In this document: one piece after another, positions 1-8,722 of the stretch
Layout of the letters: each line of letters opens with the position of its first letter
Numbering within the stretch: the first letter of the stretch is position 1
Assembly (NCBI GenBank): GCA_017484285.1
Contig: JAFUTH010000003.1
Location: 124,001-188,000, forward strand
Source of the DNA: Treponema sp.
GTDB taxonomy: Bacteria; Spirochaetota; Spirochaetia; Treponematales; Treponemataceae
Reading direction: 5' to 3'
Length of the DNA stretch: 64,000 bases
Position numbers and translations under genes: made by a program
Notes under the pieces: model-generated
Told to the model about the DNA's origin: nothing
What the model saw: the letters and a program-made list of their open reading frames with translations, nothing else
The model's database searches: none

Positions 1-964
1 AGTGCGTTTTCAAGAAATTCGCGTATTTGATGACGGTCGCTTCGTCGCCCACGATGTCAACGGTTTTTGCAAGGTGATTTCGATAGAAAATTTCCCGAAG
101 ACTTGAAAAATAGTAGTCGAGTTTTTTCACTTCTTCTTCCAAAAATTTTTCTGCTGGTGAAAAATCGAGCGAGAGCGCATTGGCAACTTTTTTCAGGAAT
201 TCCGCCGTTTCTTCAAGACCGAGCGGAAGTGACTCAAATGAAAGCGTCGGAATATTGTAGAGGGCATTGAGTTTTTCTGCGGGAGCATTTCCCCACCGAG
301 AAAACACGATGTTGAGCGAGGCGTTTTTTGCGTTCAAGAGTTCTTCGCTTCCGTCCTCTTTTCCGAAGAATGTATTCGCCTTGATTCCGAGCGATGCGAG
401 CACGCGCGTGATTTCTTCCAAATCGCCCTTAAAGAACAAGTCTTTTTGCGGAACGATGCCGAAGATGTTCACGAGATTCGCTTCTTTTTGCACGCCTGAA
501 TTCTCGACTTTCGGGAGATTCTGAAAAATTTCGGTCAAAATCTGCTGATAGCCGTAATGCACATCGCCGTGAAAGCCCGCCTGAAGTCCGTCAACAACTT
601 TTTCGCCCTGTTCCTGCACTTCGCGCACCATCGCGTCAACATCATCGCCGACCATTGCCGAAGGACAGCTGTTCAGCACGACATACAGTTTTCCGTCAAT
701 CACTTTGAGCGTGTTTTTTATCTGCTCGCGAAGCCGTGACGCGCCGCCAAAAATGATGTGACGCTCCTGCATATCAGTGCCTGGAATTTCTTCGGTGGGA
801 ATAAAACTCGTCGTAAATCCCGCAGCTGAATTCGCAAGGAAATTCTGAAATGCACAGCCCGCCGTTGAATGTACGATGGGAATCACATTTTTTATTTCTT
901 GAACGGTCTGCAATGCGCCCTGAAACGCACAGCCGTTTCGTGGAGTTTTTAAAATCGTCTGCAT
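1..964 (-). CDS. Nitrogenase-like component 1 subunit (NifD-like), partial
   Basis: The gene starts with ATG at 964, ten bases after the stop of the upstream subunit and behind an AGGAG ribosome site, and is open to the left edge (321 codons seen). Three cysteines lie where NifD-type subunits hold their bridging cluster: C12, C37 and C100. C100 sits in NSCPSAMVGDD, close to the NifD pattern CPxxxIGDD, and QERHIIFGG matches the QEKDIVFGG region of NifD. It belongs to the nitrogenase superfamily (nitrogenase, protochlorophyllide, chlorophyllide, F430 and methylthio-alkane reductases) and should pair with the 462-residue subunit encoded just before it. Its place behind a sulfonate-type importer and a radical-SAM gene suggests reduction of a sulfur compound rather than N2. 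The C-terminal part, which would show any FeMo-co-type ligand, is outside the window. The substrate is unknown. Confidence 0.85.
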   Translation of the reverse strand, partial: MQTILKTPRNGCAFQGALQTVQEIKNVIPIVHSTAGCAFQNFLANSAAGFTTSFIPTEEIPGTDMQERHIIFGGASRLREQIKNTLKVIDGKLYVVLNSCPSAMVGDDVDAMVREVQEQGEKVVDGLQAGFHGDVHYGYQQILTEIFQNLPKVENSGVQKEANLVNIFGIVPQKDLFFKGDLEEITRVLASLGIKANTFFGKEDGSEELLNAKNASLNIVFSRWGNAPAEKLNALYNIPTLSFESLPLGLEETAEFLKKVANALSLDFSPAEKFLEEEVKKLDYYFSSLREIFYRNHLAKTVDIVGDEATVIKYANFLKTH

Positions 965-973
965 AGCCTCTCC

Positions 974-2362
974 TTACTTCGTTTCCTGCTTGACATACCA
1001 ACTGCCGCTCTTTTTGAGCCACGCGTCTTTATACAACGAAGCACGATTTTTGCCGAACACCGCCGCCGTTTTGAGCGCGTCGATAATATGCGTGATGCCC
1101 GAATAGCCGAAAATCTGCACCGTTTTGAGCGAGACAGGAATCGCGCCGACTTCCGCCGCAAATGAAACCGCTCCGTTTTGGCTGATGTAGTAATCGGGCG
1201 TGAGTTTTGCAATCGCGTTCGCTTTTTCAAAATACTGACCGTTTCCGACAATCACAGGCGTGAGGGAGGGAATTGAGTCGAGTCGCTGCAAGAACGCACG
1301 GTTTTCCAAATCAATCGTCTGAACGGAAAATCCCGCGATTTCGCCGCCGAGCCGATTGAAAAGCGTGAAAAATCTCGTCACATCGGAAAGTTTTCCGTCG
1401 AAGTAGATTTTTTTGCCCGCAAGAATCTGCTCAGAAATTGCTTTTTGGAATCCCGCTTCTTTTTCCTGAATGATTTTTTCGGCTTCTGCTTCCTTTCCGA
1501 AGACTTTTGCGATATTCCGCAAAAATGCGTTCGTGCCCTGCAATCCAATCGGCGCATCCGTTTTGATGTAGGCGACATCAAAGCCGTCACGCAATTCTTC
1601 TGCAAGGTAGCCACCTTCGTCTTGTGAAAGCACCACGCTTGCCTGTGCGCTGCCCGCTTTTTTTATGCTGTCAACTGAGCCGAATCGGGGAAGAATGTTT
1701 GTTTCGATGCCGAGTTCTTCAATAAGTGAGGCGACCGAGCGAACGGATTCCTTACTTTCGGAAAAACTGATGATATTCAGAAGATTTTTGTTTTTTTCAT
1801 CAGATTTTTCAGTGATTTTTTTGAGAATCGAATGAGAAACGATGTCGTAGGCAGTGAGCGCAGACTTTGTTTTAAATCCGTCAGAATAAATGAACACGAG
1901 TTTAATGTTGAATTCATCTTCCAGCTCAAAAATCACCGAATTCACATCGTCATTGTTGATAGCGATGACCGGCGTTCCCACGATAAAAATGACTTTCGGG
2001 TTCACTTCCTCCACGATTTTTGAAATCGCCTTGTGAAGCCGTGCGTCGCTCCCCAAAATCGTGTCTTTTTCCTGCAAATTCGTTGAATAGATGTTCGCCG
2101 CTTTTTCCGCATTGAAGAACAGGTTTGATGCGGCACAGCCCGCCACGCCGTGCACGATGACCGCCGCCTGTTCAATCGTCGAAACGGCCCTGATTGCCGC
2201 AACGATTTCATCTTCATTTATCTGCGAAAATGTTCTGATGCGCTGTTTGATTTCGCTTCCGCCCGCCTCGTTTTTGAGTTGCTCAAGCGTGCCGTTAAAA
2301 TGGCTCAGCGTGCTCAGCCGTTTTTCGCGCGTGACAATTTTTCGTTCGTCAAGGTAACTCAT
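974..2362 (-). CDS. Nitrogenase-like component 1 subunit (NifK/NifD paralog) with a single cysteine
   Basis: This 462-residue protein has the nitrogenase component 1 fold signature: HGVAGCAASN near residue 76 and LQEKDTILGSDARLHK, which mirrors the NifD motif QEKDIVFGG. C76 is its only cysteine. The third ligand position (CPxxxIGDD in NifD) reads GTPVIAINNDD, with threonine replacing cysteine. With three cysteines in the partner, the heterodimer would offer four thiols, enough for one [4Fe-4S] cluster as in DPOR/COR-like reductases but too few for a classical eight-iron P-cluster. It starts one base after the NifH-like gene ends and is followed by the NifD-like gene, so the order is H-K-D. 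True nitrogenase function is unlikely. The natural substrate cannot be read from the sequence. Confidence 0.85.
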   Translation of the reverse strand: MSYLDERKIVTREKRLSTLSHFNGTLEQLKNEAGGSEIKQRIRTFSQINEDEIVAAIRAVSTIEQAAVIVHGVAGCAASNLFFNAEKAANIYSTNLQEKDTILGSDARLHKAISKIVEEVNPKVIFIVGTPVIAINNDDVNSVIFELEDEFNIKLVFIYSDGFKTKSALTAYDIVSHSILKKITEKSDEKNKNLLNIISFSESKESVRSVASLIEELGIETNILPRFGSVDSIKKAGSAQASVVLSQDEGGYLAEELRDGFDVAYIKTDAPIGLQGTNAFLRNIAKVFGKEAEAEKIIQEKEAGFQKAISEQILAGKKIYFDGKLSDVTRFFTLFNRLGGEIAGFSVQTIDLENRAFLQRLDSIPSLTPVIVGNGQYFEKANAIAKLTPDYYISQNGAVSFAAEVGAIPVSLKTVQIFGYSGITHIIDALKTAAVFGKNRASLYKDAWLKKSGSWYVKQETK

Positions 2363-2363
2363 A

Positions 2364-3236
2364 TTACAGTCCTTCAGAATCGCGCACGACTCCGCCGTTC
2401 AAATCATAGAGTTTGTCGCCCCATTCTCGTGCCCAGTCGCGCAATTCCGTAACGCCAAGCGGGTTCGGCACGACCAAATCTTCGTTTTCCGCGATGTGTT
2501 TTGCCAGTTTTCGGTACAAATCTGCCTGTGGAGCGGTCGGATTTGCTTCAATGACGGTTTTCCCGTACAATTCGCTCTGCTGAACGACAATCGATCGCTC
2601 GATGTAGCCCGCGACCGTCGTTCCTGTGCGTTTGGTGAAATCGTCGATGATTTCCCGTGAGTAGCCCGCCGTGATTGAATTTGCGATAACGCCACCGAGT
2701 TTTGCGCCACCTGTGGGAGCGTATTTGTTGATTGCCTTAAACAGATTGTTCGCCGCATACACCGCCATAAAATCCGAAGAACTGACGACATAGGCGCGGT
2801 CGGTGATTCCGTCACGAATCGGAACGGCAAAGCCACCGCATACGACATCGCCCAACACATCATACAAGACATAATCAGGCTTGAATTCCTCGAACAAATG
2901 AAGTTCCTGCAACAGCGTGACCGCCGCATTGATTCCGCGACCCGCACAGCCGACGCCCGGAACAGGTCCGCCCGACTCGATACAGAGCACGTTTTTGAAT
3001 CCGCTCACCGAAATGTCGCTCAGAGAGACTTTGTTTCCGCTTCTGAGACTGTCCAAAACGGTGGGCAGGTAATTGTTTCCGCGCAAAGTGTTCGTTGAGT
3101 CGCTTTTTGGGTCACAGCCAATCTGAATGACCTTGTAGCCCGCTTCCGCCAATGCCGCGCTGATGTTTGATGTGGTCGTTGATTTTCCGATGCCACCTTT
3201 TCCGTAAATTGCGATGTGTTTTCCGATTTTTGCCAT
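2364..3236 (-). CDS. NifH-like ATP-dependent iron-sulfur reductase
   Basis: The 290-residue protein is a NifH/BchL-type dinitrogenase-reductase homolog that hydrolyses ATP to send single electrons to the paired component 1. It carries the P-loop GKGGIGKST (residues 12-20), the switch-type segment GCDPKSDST, and the two cysteines that hold the subunit-bridging [4Fe-4S] cluster, C97 in GVGCAGRG and C133 in VVCGGFAVP. R100 corresponds to the arginine that is ADP-ribosylated in classical NifH. The length is normal. ATG at 3236 follows AGGAG. It lies nine bases after a radical-SAM gene and directly before the two component 1 genes, so all four are probably one transcript. Family assignment is firm; the partner reaction is unknown. 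Confidence 0.92.
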   Translation of the reverse strand: MAKIGKHIAIYGKGGIGKSTTTSNISAALAEAGYKVIQIGCDPKSDSTNTLRGNNYLPTVLDSLRSGNKVSLSDISVSGFKNVLCIESGGPVPGVGCAGRGINAAVTLLQELHLFEEFKPDYVLYDVLGDVVCGGFAVPIRDGITDRAYVVSSSDFMAVYAANNLFKAINKYAPTGGAKLGGVIANSITAGYSREIIDDFTKRTGTTVAGYIERSIVVQQSELYGKTVIEANPTAPQADLYRKLAKHIAENEDLVVPNPLGVTELRDWAREWGDKLYDLNGGVVRDSEGL

Positions 3237-3245
3237 ACTGTTCTC

Positions 3246-4475
3246 CTATTTTTTAATTCGTTTATCAACAAAGAGCACTTCGCCATTGTCGATGTGATTG
3301 TTAATTCGGTACAAATCTGCGTACTGCCGCCAGTCTGGAATCACATCATACACTTGTTCGTAGGTGATTCCGTTTTTTTTAAGAATTTCGTAGTTCTTCA
3401 AGACCAAATCCCAGTGCCAGTTTTCATTCGGCGAGCGATGCCCTTCAAATGCCGAGCCGATTGCAGGCACCCACTGAATCGTGAAGGGAATTGCCCCGCG
3501 AGAAGCGAAGTATTCAACGCCTTCAAGCACGAGTTCTTTTGGTTGCAGACCCGCGACAAACTGCGTGCGCACCCTGCCCTTCCCGAAAATCTGCACGGCT
3601 TCATCGACCGCTTCAAGATAGTGTTTGAATCCGCCGTTGACTTCGGCTTTTCCCGGGCAAATCGCGTTGAACCAGTCTTCGCCCCAAACTTCGGGATGAA
3701 TCGCGACGGTACGGTAGCCAGCTTCCTTGTAGCGTTCAAGCACGCTCAAATCTTCTGGTGCACCGATGACTGCCGTTCCGTTGAAATCTTCAAGCCCCGT
3801 TTCGTCCTGAATCGCTTCGGCAACATCGATGTAGTATTCAAGTTCCCGACGCTCAGGAACAAATCCGCCCGAAATATTGAAATGGTCAAATCCCTCGTCA
3901 AAAGCGGCTTTTACCGCCTGGGCGATGTCTTTCGAATATTTCCAAAAATTTCCCTCCCGCTCGGCAAAGCGTTTTTTGGTGGACGCAATATTGCAAAACC
4001 GGCAGTCTTTTCCGTTCATTGAAAGCGCGCATTCGTTGCTGTAGCAGGTGAACACGCATCCTTCGCCGTGTGCAAGGCTTCCCGGAGCCTGACAAATGTC
4101 TTTCAGTTTCGTTCCGCTTGCCGCCGTTTTTTCGTACCAGGCAGGAATTTCTGAAAAACTCGCCTTCGTGAGGAGCGCACCATCCCGCTCGATGTAAAAT
4201 CCGTCAGATTCTTTGACGAGCTGATACGGAGAGCGAAAATTGGTCGAAAATCCGCGCGTCGGAAAGCCATGTCCCACGCGAATTTGTCGTGGTGCAAAAA
4301 ATTTTGATGTGTCATCGATGCTGCAATCGAGCATGTGATGATTCTGCGCCAAATCAGGATTTTCTTTCAAAAACTCGGTGAAAATCTTCGGGTCATAGCG
4401 AACGCCCTCAACTTCAAGGCCGTTCGCAATCCTCACTTCCTCAATCAGTTCTTTTCGTAATGCTTCATCTGCCAT
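3246..4475 (-). CDS. Non-canonical radical-SAM enzyme (CX8CX2C), paralog 1
   Basis: This 409-residue protein is the most divergent of four paralogs in the window. It has C149-X8-C158-X2-C161, with the last cysteine in CRFCN, in place of the usual CX3CX2C radical-SAM motif, plus extra cysteines C140 and C144. Shared blocks after the cluster include SGGFVPERRELEYYIDV (a GGE-like SAM-binding strand followed by ERRE), EVWGEDWFNAICPGK and EGHRSPNENWHW. A (beta/alpha)-type repeat pattern continues to the C-terminus. It lies between the binding lipoprotein and the NifH-like gene. It may act on the imported compound or help build or load the reductase. It is not NifB, which has CX3CX2C and usually a different downstream architecture. 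The ribosome site is weak. Confidence 0.75.
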   Translation of the reverse strand: MADEALRKELIEEVRIANGLEVEGVRYDPKIFTEFLKENPDLAQNHHMLDCSIDDTSKFFAPRQIRVGHGFPTRGFSTNFRSPYQLVKESDGFYIERDGALLTKASFSEIPAWYEKTAASGTKLKDICQAPGSLAHGEGCVFTCYSNECALSMNGKDCRFCNIASTKKRFAEREGNFWKYSKDIAQAVKAAFDEGFDHFNISGGFVPERRELEYYIDVAEAIQDETGLEDFNGTAVIGAPEDLSVLERYKEAGYRTVAIHPEVWGEDWFNAICPGKAEVNGGFKHYLEAVDEAVQIFGKGRVRTQFVAGLQPKELVLEGVEYFASRGAIPFTIQWVPAIGSAFEGHRSPNENWHWDLVLKNYEILKKNGITYEQVYDVIPDWRQYADLYRINNHIDNGEVLFVDKRIKK

Positions 4476-4492
4476 AGTTCGCGCCTGTTGTG

Positions 4493-5509
4493 TTATTTTC
4501 CGAGTTCTTTTGCCGCTTTCTCGTAATATGAATTATCGAGTGCCGTTGAGACATCTTTGTGATTTGTGATTCGCCCGACTGATTCCAAGAAGTCAAACAA
4601 GCCCTGTTCACGGCGGATATTGTCTTCGGGAACGAACGCAATCAGATTTTCAAATTTGCCGTTATCGTTGTTGTAAATTGATTCTCCGAGTTCCGGATGC
4701 TCTTCAAGTTGCCGCGCAGAAAGATTGACATACAATTCTTCCGTCGGATTTTTGACAAATTCGTCACGGGCACGAATCAGTGCCTTTTCAAACGCGACGA
4801 CGACTTCGGGGTGTGCCTTTGCGAATGCCGTTCGAGCGACAATCGTATCCATCGGTGCCCACTGCTGGTATTCGCGCGTGTTCAGAATAATCGTTGCCTG
4901 TCCTTCGACTTCAAGCGAGCGCGCCTGATTTTCGCCGAGCAAGATGACATCGACATTTCCCGTCAAGAGCGCGGTGATTGCCGTTGAGTGAACCATATTC
5001 AAAATCTCGATTGAATCACGGTCAAGTCCGAATTCTTTGACGACCGATTCAAAAAGATACTGTGTCGTCGTTCCGATTCCGAATCCGACTTTTTTTCCGT
5101 TCAAGTCTTTTACTGAGGTAATCGGGGAGCCTTTTTTGACGACGAATGTGCTGTTGTATGAGCGCAAGCCAACGCCAATCCACGTAAGACCGATGTCATT
5201 TGAAATGCCGACCGCGCACGGAACGTCACCGAGCGTTGAGATGTCAACATCACCCGCGATAATGCCTTCATTTACGGCAACGCCCGTCGCAAAGCCCGTG
5301 TATTCCGCTTTCCAGCCGAGTTTGGCAAATTCTTCGTCAATGAAGCCGAATTTGATTGCAGTTGCCGCGATTCCCAAGAAATTGCCGCTTTCGCCCGCAG
5401 AACTTCCGATGTGAACGATTTTATTCTCTTTTTTTGAGCAGCCTATTGCGCTCAAAGCCATCATTCCTGACAAAACTGCCAGTACCGTGTTTTTCATCAA
5501 TTTTTTCAT
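4493..5509 (-). CDS. ABC transporter substrate-binding lipoprotein, TauA/SsuA (NMT1-like) family
   Basis: The protein begins at MKKLMKN (ATG at 5509, preceded by AGAGGT). An in-frame start 12 codons upstream lacks a ribosome site. A signal peptide ends in the lipobox LSAIGC, so the mature protein should be a membrane-anchored periplasmic lipoprotein of about 320 residues. The segments HIGSSAGESG and DISTLGDVPCAVG are shared with the four plus-strand binding proteins and are typical of the sulfonate/taurine/thiamine-precursor NMT1 family. It follows the ATPase gene of the only matching ABC core and precedes radical-SAM paralog 1 by 17 bases. It is the only one of the five binding proteins with a lipobox. 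The ligand is probably an organosulfur compound, by family and context only. Confidence 0.88.
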   Translation of the reverse strand: MKKLMKNTVLAVLSGMMALSAIGCSKKENKIVHIGSSAGESGNFLGIAATAIKFGFIDEEFAKLGWKAEYTGFATGVAVNEGIIAGDVDISTLGDVPCAVGISNDIGLTWIGVGLRSYNSTFVVKKGSPITSVKDLNGKKVGFGIGTTTQYLFESVVKEFGLDRDSIEILNMVHSTAITALLTGNVDVILLGENQARSLEVEGQATIILNTREYQQWAPMDTIVARTAFAKAHPEVVVAFEKALIRARDEFVKNPTEELYVNLSARQLEEHPELGESIYNNDNGKFENLIAFVPEDNIRREQGLFDFLESVGRITNHKDVSTALDNSYYEKAAKELGK

Positions 5510-5554
5510 AAAGATACCTCTTTTTATACTTTTTTTAGAAATCATACGATTCCG

Positions 5555-6325
5555 TTAAATGCTGTATTCGACCGTCTGCTTTTGCGGTTCTTCAAAGAAA
5601 TGCTCGAAAATCCGTTTTTTGTAGAACGAAAAATCCGAGCTGCCACGAGTGCGGTCGCCTGCTTCCACGCGGATTACTTCTTTGATTTCACCGGGCCGCG
5701 CCGACATCACGACGATTCGCCGTCCCAAGTAAATCGCTTCGTCAATGTCGTGCGTGACCATAATCATCGTTGTTTTCTCTTCTTCCCAAATCCGCAAGAG
5801 TTCCTGCTGCATTTGGATTCTCGTGAGCGCGTCCAATGCGCCGAACGGCTCGTCCAAAAGCAGGATTTTCGGGTTTGTGGAAAGCCCTCGCGCAATCGCC
5901 GCCCGCTGGCTCATACCGCCCGAAAGTTGTGACGGGTAGGCGTTTTCAAAGCCCGTGAGTTTTACCAAGTCGATGTGCTGCTGCACGATTTCTTCCCGCA
6001 GACTTTTGCTCAATTTTCCAAGCCCAAAGCCGATGTTGTCTTTGATTTTGAGCCACGGAAGAAGCCTGTGTTCCTGGAACACCATGCCGACCTCTGGCGA
6101 CGGCTCGCTGATTGGCTTTCCTTCGCGCAGAATCGTGCCGCTTGAAAGCGTCTCAAGCCCCGCGATGATTTTGAGCAATGTGCTCTTTCCGCAGCCAGAG
6201 TGCCCGACGATAGTGATAAATTCTCCCTCTTCGATGTCCAGATTTATGTCGCGCAACACTTCGATTTGCTTTCCGTCAACATCGAATGTCTTGTTCAAAT
6301 GCTCAATGTGTAAAATCTGTGCCAT
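5555..6325 (-). CDS. ABC transporter ATPase, SsuB/TauB type
   Basis: The 256-residue ATPase has Walker A GHSGCGKST (residues 41-49), signature LSGGMSQRAAIARGL and Walker B ILLLDEPFGALD followed by the H-loop MVTHDIDEA. These are standard for the nitrate/sulfonate/taurine subfamily. ATG follows GGAGG. It lies 12 bases after the permease gene and before the binding lipoprotein. It is the only SsuB-type ATPase in the window, so it may energise uptake for all five related binding proteins, although partners elsewhere in the genome cannot be excluded. Confidence 0.92.
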   Translation of the reverse strand: MAQILHIEHLNKTFDVDGKQIEVLRDINLDIEEGEFITIVGHSGCGKSTLLKIIAGLETLSSGTILREGKPISEPSPEVGMVFQEHRLLPWLKIKDNIGFGLGKLSKSLREEIVQQHIDLVKLTGFENAYPSQLSGGMSQRAAIARGLSTNPKILLLDEPFGALDALTRIQMQQELLRIWEEEKTTMIMVTHDIDEAIYLGRRIVVMSARPGEIKEVIRVEAGDRTRGSSDFSFYKKRIFEHFFEEPQKQTVEYSI

Positions 6326-6337
6326 ACTTTCCTCCGA

Positions 6338-7105
6338 TTACACGTCAGCCTTTTTCTTCGTCCAGGGTGTCAAGAATCTGAAAACGAGAGAAATGAGCTT
6401 GTCCATAATGATTCCGACGATTCCGATCACAATCATACAGACGATGACCACATCCGAACGCATAAGGCTTCGTGCGTCACTCAACCGATAGCCGATTCCC
6501 GAAGATGAGGCAATCAATTCCGCCGCCACGACCGCCATCCACGAACTTCCCAAGCCGAGTTTTAAGCCGACGAGCATGTGTGGGAGCGCATGCGGAAGAT
6601 AGACTTTTGTGAAGGTCTTCCATTTGCTCAGGTTGTACAATTGCGCCAGCTCAATGTAGCCCTGCGGTGTGCTCAAAATGCCGTTCAATGTGTTCGTCAT
6701 AATCGGGAAAAACGCCGCCATAACGATAATCACCGTTTTTGAAAGCTCTTTGATGCCGAACCACAAGATGATGAGCGGAATCCAGGCAATGTTCGGAATC
6801 TGACGGATTGTCGTGAGCGAGCCATGAAAAATTTTGTACACGCTCGACGACATGCCCATGAGCGTTCCCAACAGCACGCCAATCAGAATCGAAAAGAAAT
6901 AGCCCCGAAGAACGCGCACAATCGAAATCGAAATGTCTTTTTGGAGCGTGCCGGCCTTTACCAGCTCGATAAAGCCGTCCTTTACGCTTGAAATTCGCGG
7001 AAGAATGCTCTGTGAGATGTCCAAAAAATGCGTCGCATACAGCCACAGAATGAGCACCCCCACGGGAATCAGCAACCGAAGCAAAATAGATGTTGTTTTA
7101 TTCAT
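6338..7105 (-). CDS. ABC transporter permease, SsuC/TauC type
   Basis: The 255-residue inner-membrane protein has about six hydrophobic segments, from LLRLLIPVGVLILWLYA at the N-terminus to VVIVCMIVIGIVGIIMD near the C-terminus. The EAA loop reads AAELIASSSGIGYRL, the usual ATPase-docking motif of BPD_transp_1 permeases for sulfonates, taurine and nitrate. ATG at 7105 follows GGAG. The gene starts just 19 bases beyond a strong intrinsic-terminator-like hairpin that separates it from metK, so importer expression relative to metK may be set by read-through. Confidence 0.9.
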   Translation of the reverse strand: MNKTTSILLRLLIPVGVLILWLYATHFLDISQSILPRISSVKDGFIELVKAGTLQKDISISIVRVLRGYFFSILIGVLLGTLMGMSSSVYKIFHGSLTTIRQIPNIAWIPLIILWFGIKELSKTVIIVMAAFFPIMTNTLNGILSTPQGYIELAQLYNLSKWKTFTKVYLPHALPHMLVGLKLGLGSSWMAVVAAELIASSSGIGYRLSDARSLMRSDVVIVCMIVIGIVGIIMDKLISLVFRFLTPWTKKKADV

Positions 7106-7123
7106 ATGTTCTCCGTTTTTGCA

Positions 7124-7183
7124 TAAAAAAAGCCGGAAGTTTGGTCGATGGGTATAGTTTTCCCGTCATCTCCAAACTTCCGG
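7124..7183 (-). terminator. Long intrinsic terminator or attenuator between metK and the importer
   Basis: A perfect 12-bp inverted repeat (CCGGAAGTTTGG at 7133-7144 and its complement at 7172-7183) encloses a 27-base loop with a second, imperfect 6-bp stem. On the minus strand it ends in a run of seven T. It lies after metK and directly before the permease ribosome site, with no room for another promoter between, so it probably acts as a partial terminator inside the operon. Confidence 0.7.
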
Positions 7184-7239
7184 TTGTCCAGTCAGTTTTT
7201 TGAATTTTGATACGAGTAAAATGTTCGTAAAAAAGAGGC

Positions 7240-8418
7240 TTACAGAGCCGCCTTGATTTCGTTCACCTTGTCAAGTTTTTCCCATGTGAAGTCGGGGTCG
7301 TTTCGCCCGAAGTGACCGTATGCCGCTGTCTTTTTGTAAATCGGACGACGCAAATCAAGTTCGCTGATGATTGCCGCAGGCCGCAAATCGAAGACTTTGT
7401 TGATGACTTCAACGATTTTTTCATCGCTGACCGTGCCCGTGCCGAATGTTTCAACCGCGACTGAGACAGGCTTTGCAACGCCGATTGCATACGCGACTTC
7501 AACTTCAAGTTTTTTCGCCACGCCCGCCGCAACGAGATTTTTTGCAACCCAGCGCGCCGCATATGCAGCCGAGCGGTCAACTTTTGTGGGGTCTTTTCCG
7601 CTGAATGCGCCGCCACCGTGCCGCCCCGTGCCACCATAGGTATCGACGATGATTTTTCGGCCGGTCAAGCCTGAGTCTCCCTGCGGGCCTCCGATAACGA
7701 AGCGTCCTGTGGGGTTGATGAAGTAAATTGTTTTGTCGTCAAGCAATTCTGAAGGAATCACGGGCTTTACGACCTTTTCAATCACATCTTTTCGGATTTG
7801 CTCAAGCGTGATTTCTGGTTTGTGCTGCGTTGAGACGACAATCGTGTGGATTCGCTTTACCTTTCCGTTGTCGTCAAATTCAACCGTTACCTGCGATTTT
7901 CCGTCAGGGCGAAGGTACGGGAGCGTGCCATCTTTTCGCACTTTTGAAAGCTGTTTGGTAAGACGGTGCGCAAAACTGATTGCCGGGGGAAGATATTCGG
8001 GCGTTTCATCGGTCGCATAGCCGAAGATGATGCCCTGATCGCCCGCGCCTGTTCCGAAATCTTCTTTTCCGCCTGATTCTTTTGACTCCAACGCCGTGTC
8101 TACGCCAAGCGCAATGTCCGCCGACTGCTCATCGATTGACTGCAACACGGCGATTGAGTCCGCATCGAAGCCCTCAAAATTACCCGTGTAGCCGATTTCG
8201 CGAATAGTGTTTCTGACGGTCTTTGAGATGTCAACATACGCCTTTGTGGTGATTTCACCGACGATGAGCGCCAAGCCCGTCGCAACCGTCGTTTCTGCCG
8301 CAACTCGCGAATACGGATCCTGCTCGATGAGCGCGTCAAGAATTGCGTCCGAGATTTGATCCGCAACTTTATCTGGATGTCCTTCCGTTACTGATTCTGA
8401 TGTAAATAATCGTGCCAT
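7240..8418 (-). CDS. metK: S-adenosylmethionine synthetase
   Basis: MetK makes SAM from methionine and ATP. The 392-residue protein shows the family hallmarks: [25 protein letters not shown] at the N-terminus, [12 protein letters not shown], and [23 protein letters not shown] near the phosphate-binding loop. Length is normal. It lies 22 bases after yezD and shares the operator-controlled promoter at 8755-8783. No SAM riboswitch was seen in its leader. Placing metK first in an operon that also encodes a radical-SAM enzyme secures the cofactor where it is consumed. Three more radical-SAM genes are encoded divergently. Confidence 0.97.
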   Translation of the reverse strand: MARLFTSESVTEGHPDKVADQISDAILDALIEQDPYSRVAAETTVATGLALIVGEITTKAYVDISKTVRNTIREIGYTGNFEGFDADSIAVLQSIDEQSADIALGVDTALESKESGGKEDFGTGAGDQGIIFGYATDETPEYLPPAISFAHRLTKQLSKVRKDGTLPYLRPDGKSQVTVEFDDNGKVKRIHTIVVSTQHKPEITLEQIRKDVIEKVVKPVIPSELLDDKTIYFINPTGRFVIGGPQGDSGLTGRKIIVDTYGGTGRHGGGAFSGKDPTKVDRSAAYAARWVAKNLVAAGVAKKLEVEVAYAIGVAKPVSVAVETFGTGTVSDEKIVEVINKVFDLRPAAIISELDLRRPIYKKTAAYGHFGRNDPDFTWEKLDKVNEIKAAL

Positions 8419-8440
8419 TTTTTATTCTCCCTTTTTTGAC

Positions 8441-8614
8441 TTAGCGGAATCTGATTTTTTCGTTTTTATCGACCTGCACGATTCTTGCGTCCTCCACATG
8501 AATCGTCACTGAGCCGAATTTAATGTTTTTAATCAGTTCCTCAACTTTTTTGATGTCATCAGCACTCCCCTTTTTTATGAGCACTGCGCTTGTTTTGTTA
8601 TTTTCTGTTCCCAT
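8441..8614 (-). CDS. yezD: YezD family small protein (DUF2292)
   Basis: A 57-residue protein starts at ATG 8614 behind a GAGGT ribosome site. The core EELIKNIKFGSVTIHVEDAR, then IVQVDKNEKIRF, matches the YezD/DUF2292 pattern (KxxxYGSVTIxVQDGxVxQIxxxEKxR). YezD proteins are small, of unsettled biochemical role, and are often encoded in sulfur-assimilation operons. Here it opens the metK-importer-reductase operon. No catalytic residue can be named. Confidence 0.85.
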   Translation of the reverse strand: MGTENNKTSAVLIKKGSADDIKKVEELIKNIKFGSVTIHVEDARIVQVDKNEKIRFR

Positions 8615-8639
8615 CTTCGTACCTCAATAAGAATTTTTA

Positions 8640-8699
8640 TCAGAAACAACAGTCAAAAAAGAGAAGATGCATCGATTTGAAATGCTGGTATCTTTTCAT
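8640..8699 (-). other. Possible 19-residue leader ORF with a Cys-Cys pair
   Basis: In the 5' leader of the yezD-metK operon a short frame runs from ATG 8699 to TGA 8640 and ends in FFDCCF. A weak GAGAG precedes it. Adjacent Cys codons near the end echo the two Cys-rich leaders on the plus strand, but no terminator follows before yezD. It may be chance. Confidence 0.25.
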
Positions 8700-8722
8700 A
8701 AAAAACGCTCTCTGTATTAATA

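Noticed and set aside
1-3236. True nitrogenase or confirmed methylthio-alkane reductase
   Set aside because: Too few cluster cysteines for a P-cluster, and no nifE/N/V or nifB-type gene in the window. A Mar-like role is conceivable from context but cannot be asserted from sequence alone.
3246-4475. NifB identity for the radical-SAM protein beside the NifH-like gene
   Set aside because: The cluster motif is CX8CX2C rather than CX3CX2C, and three paralogs occur away from any nitrogenase-like gene, so cofactor assembly is not its obvious role.
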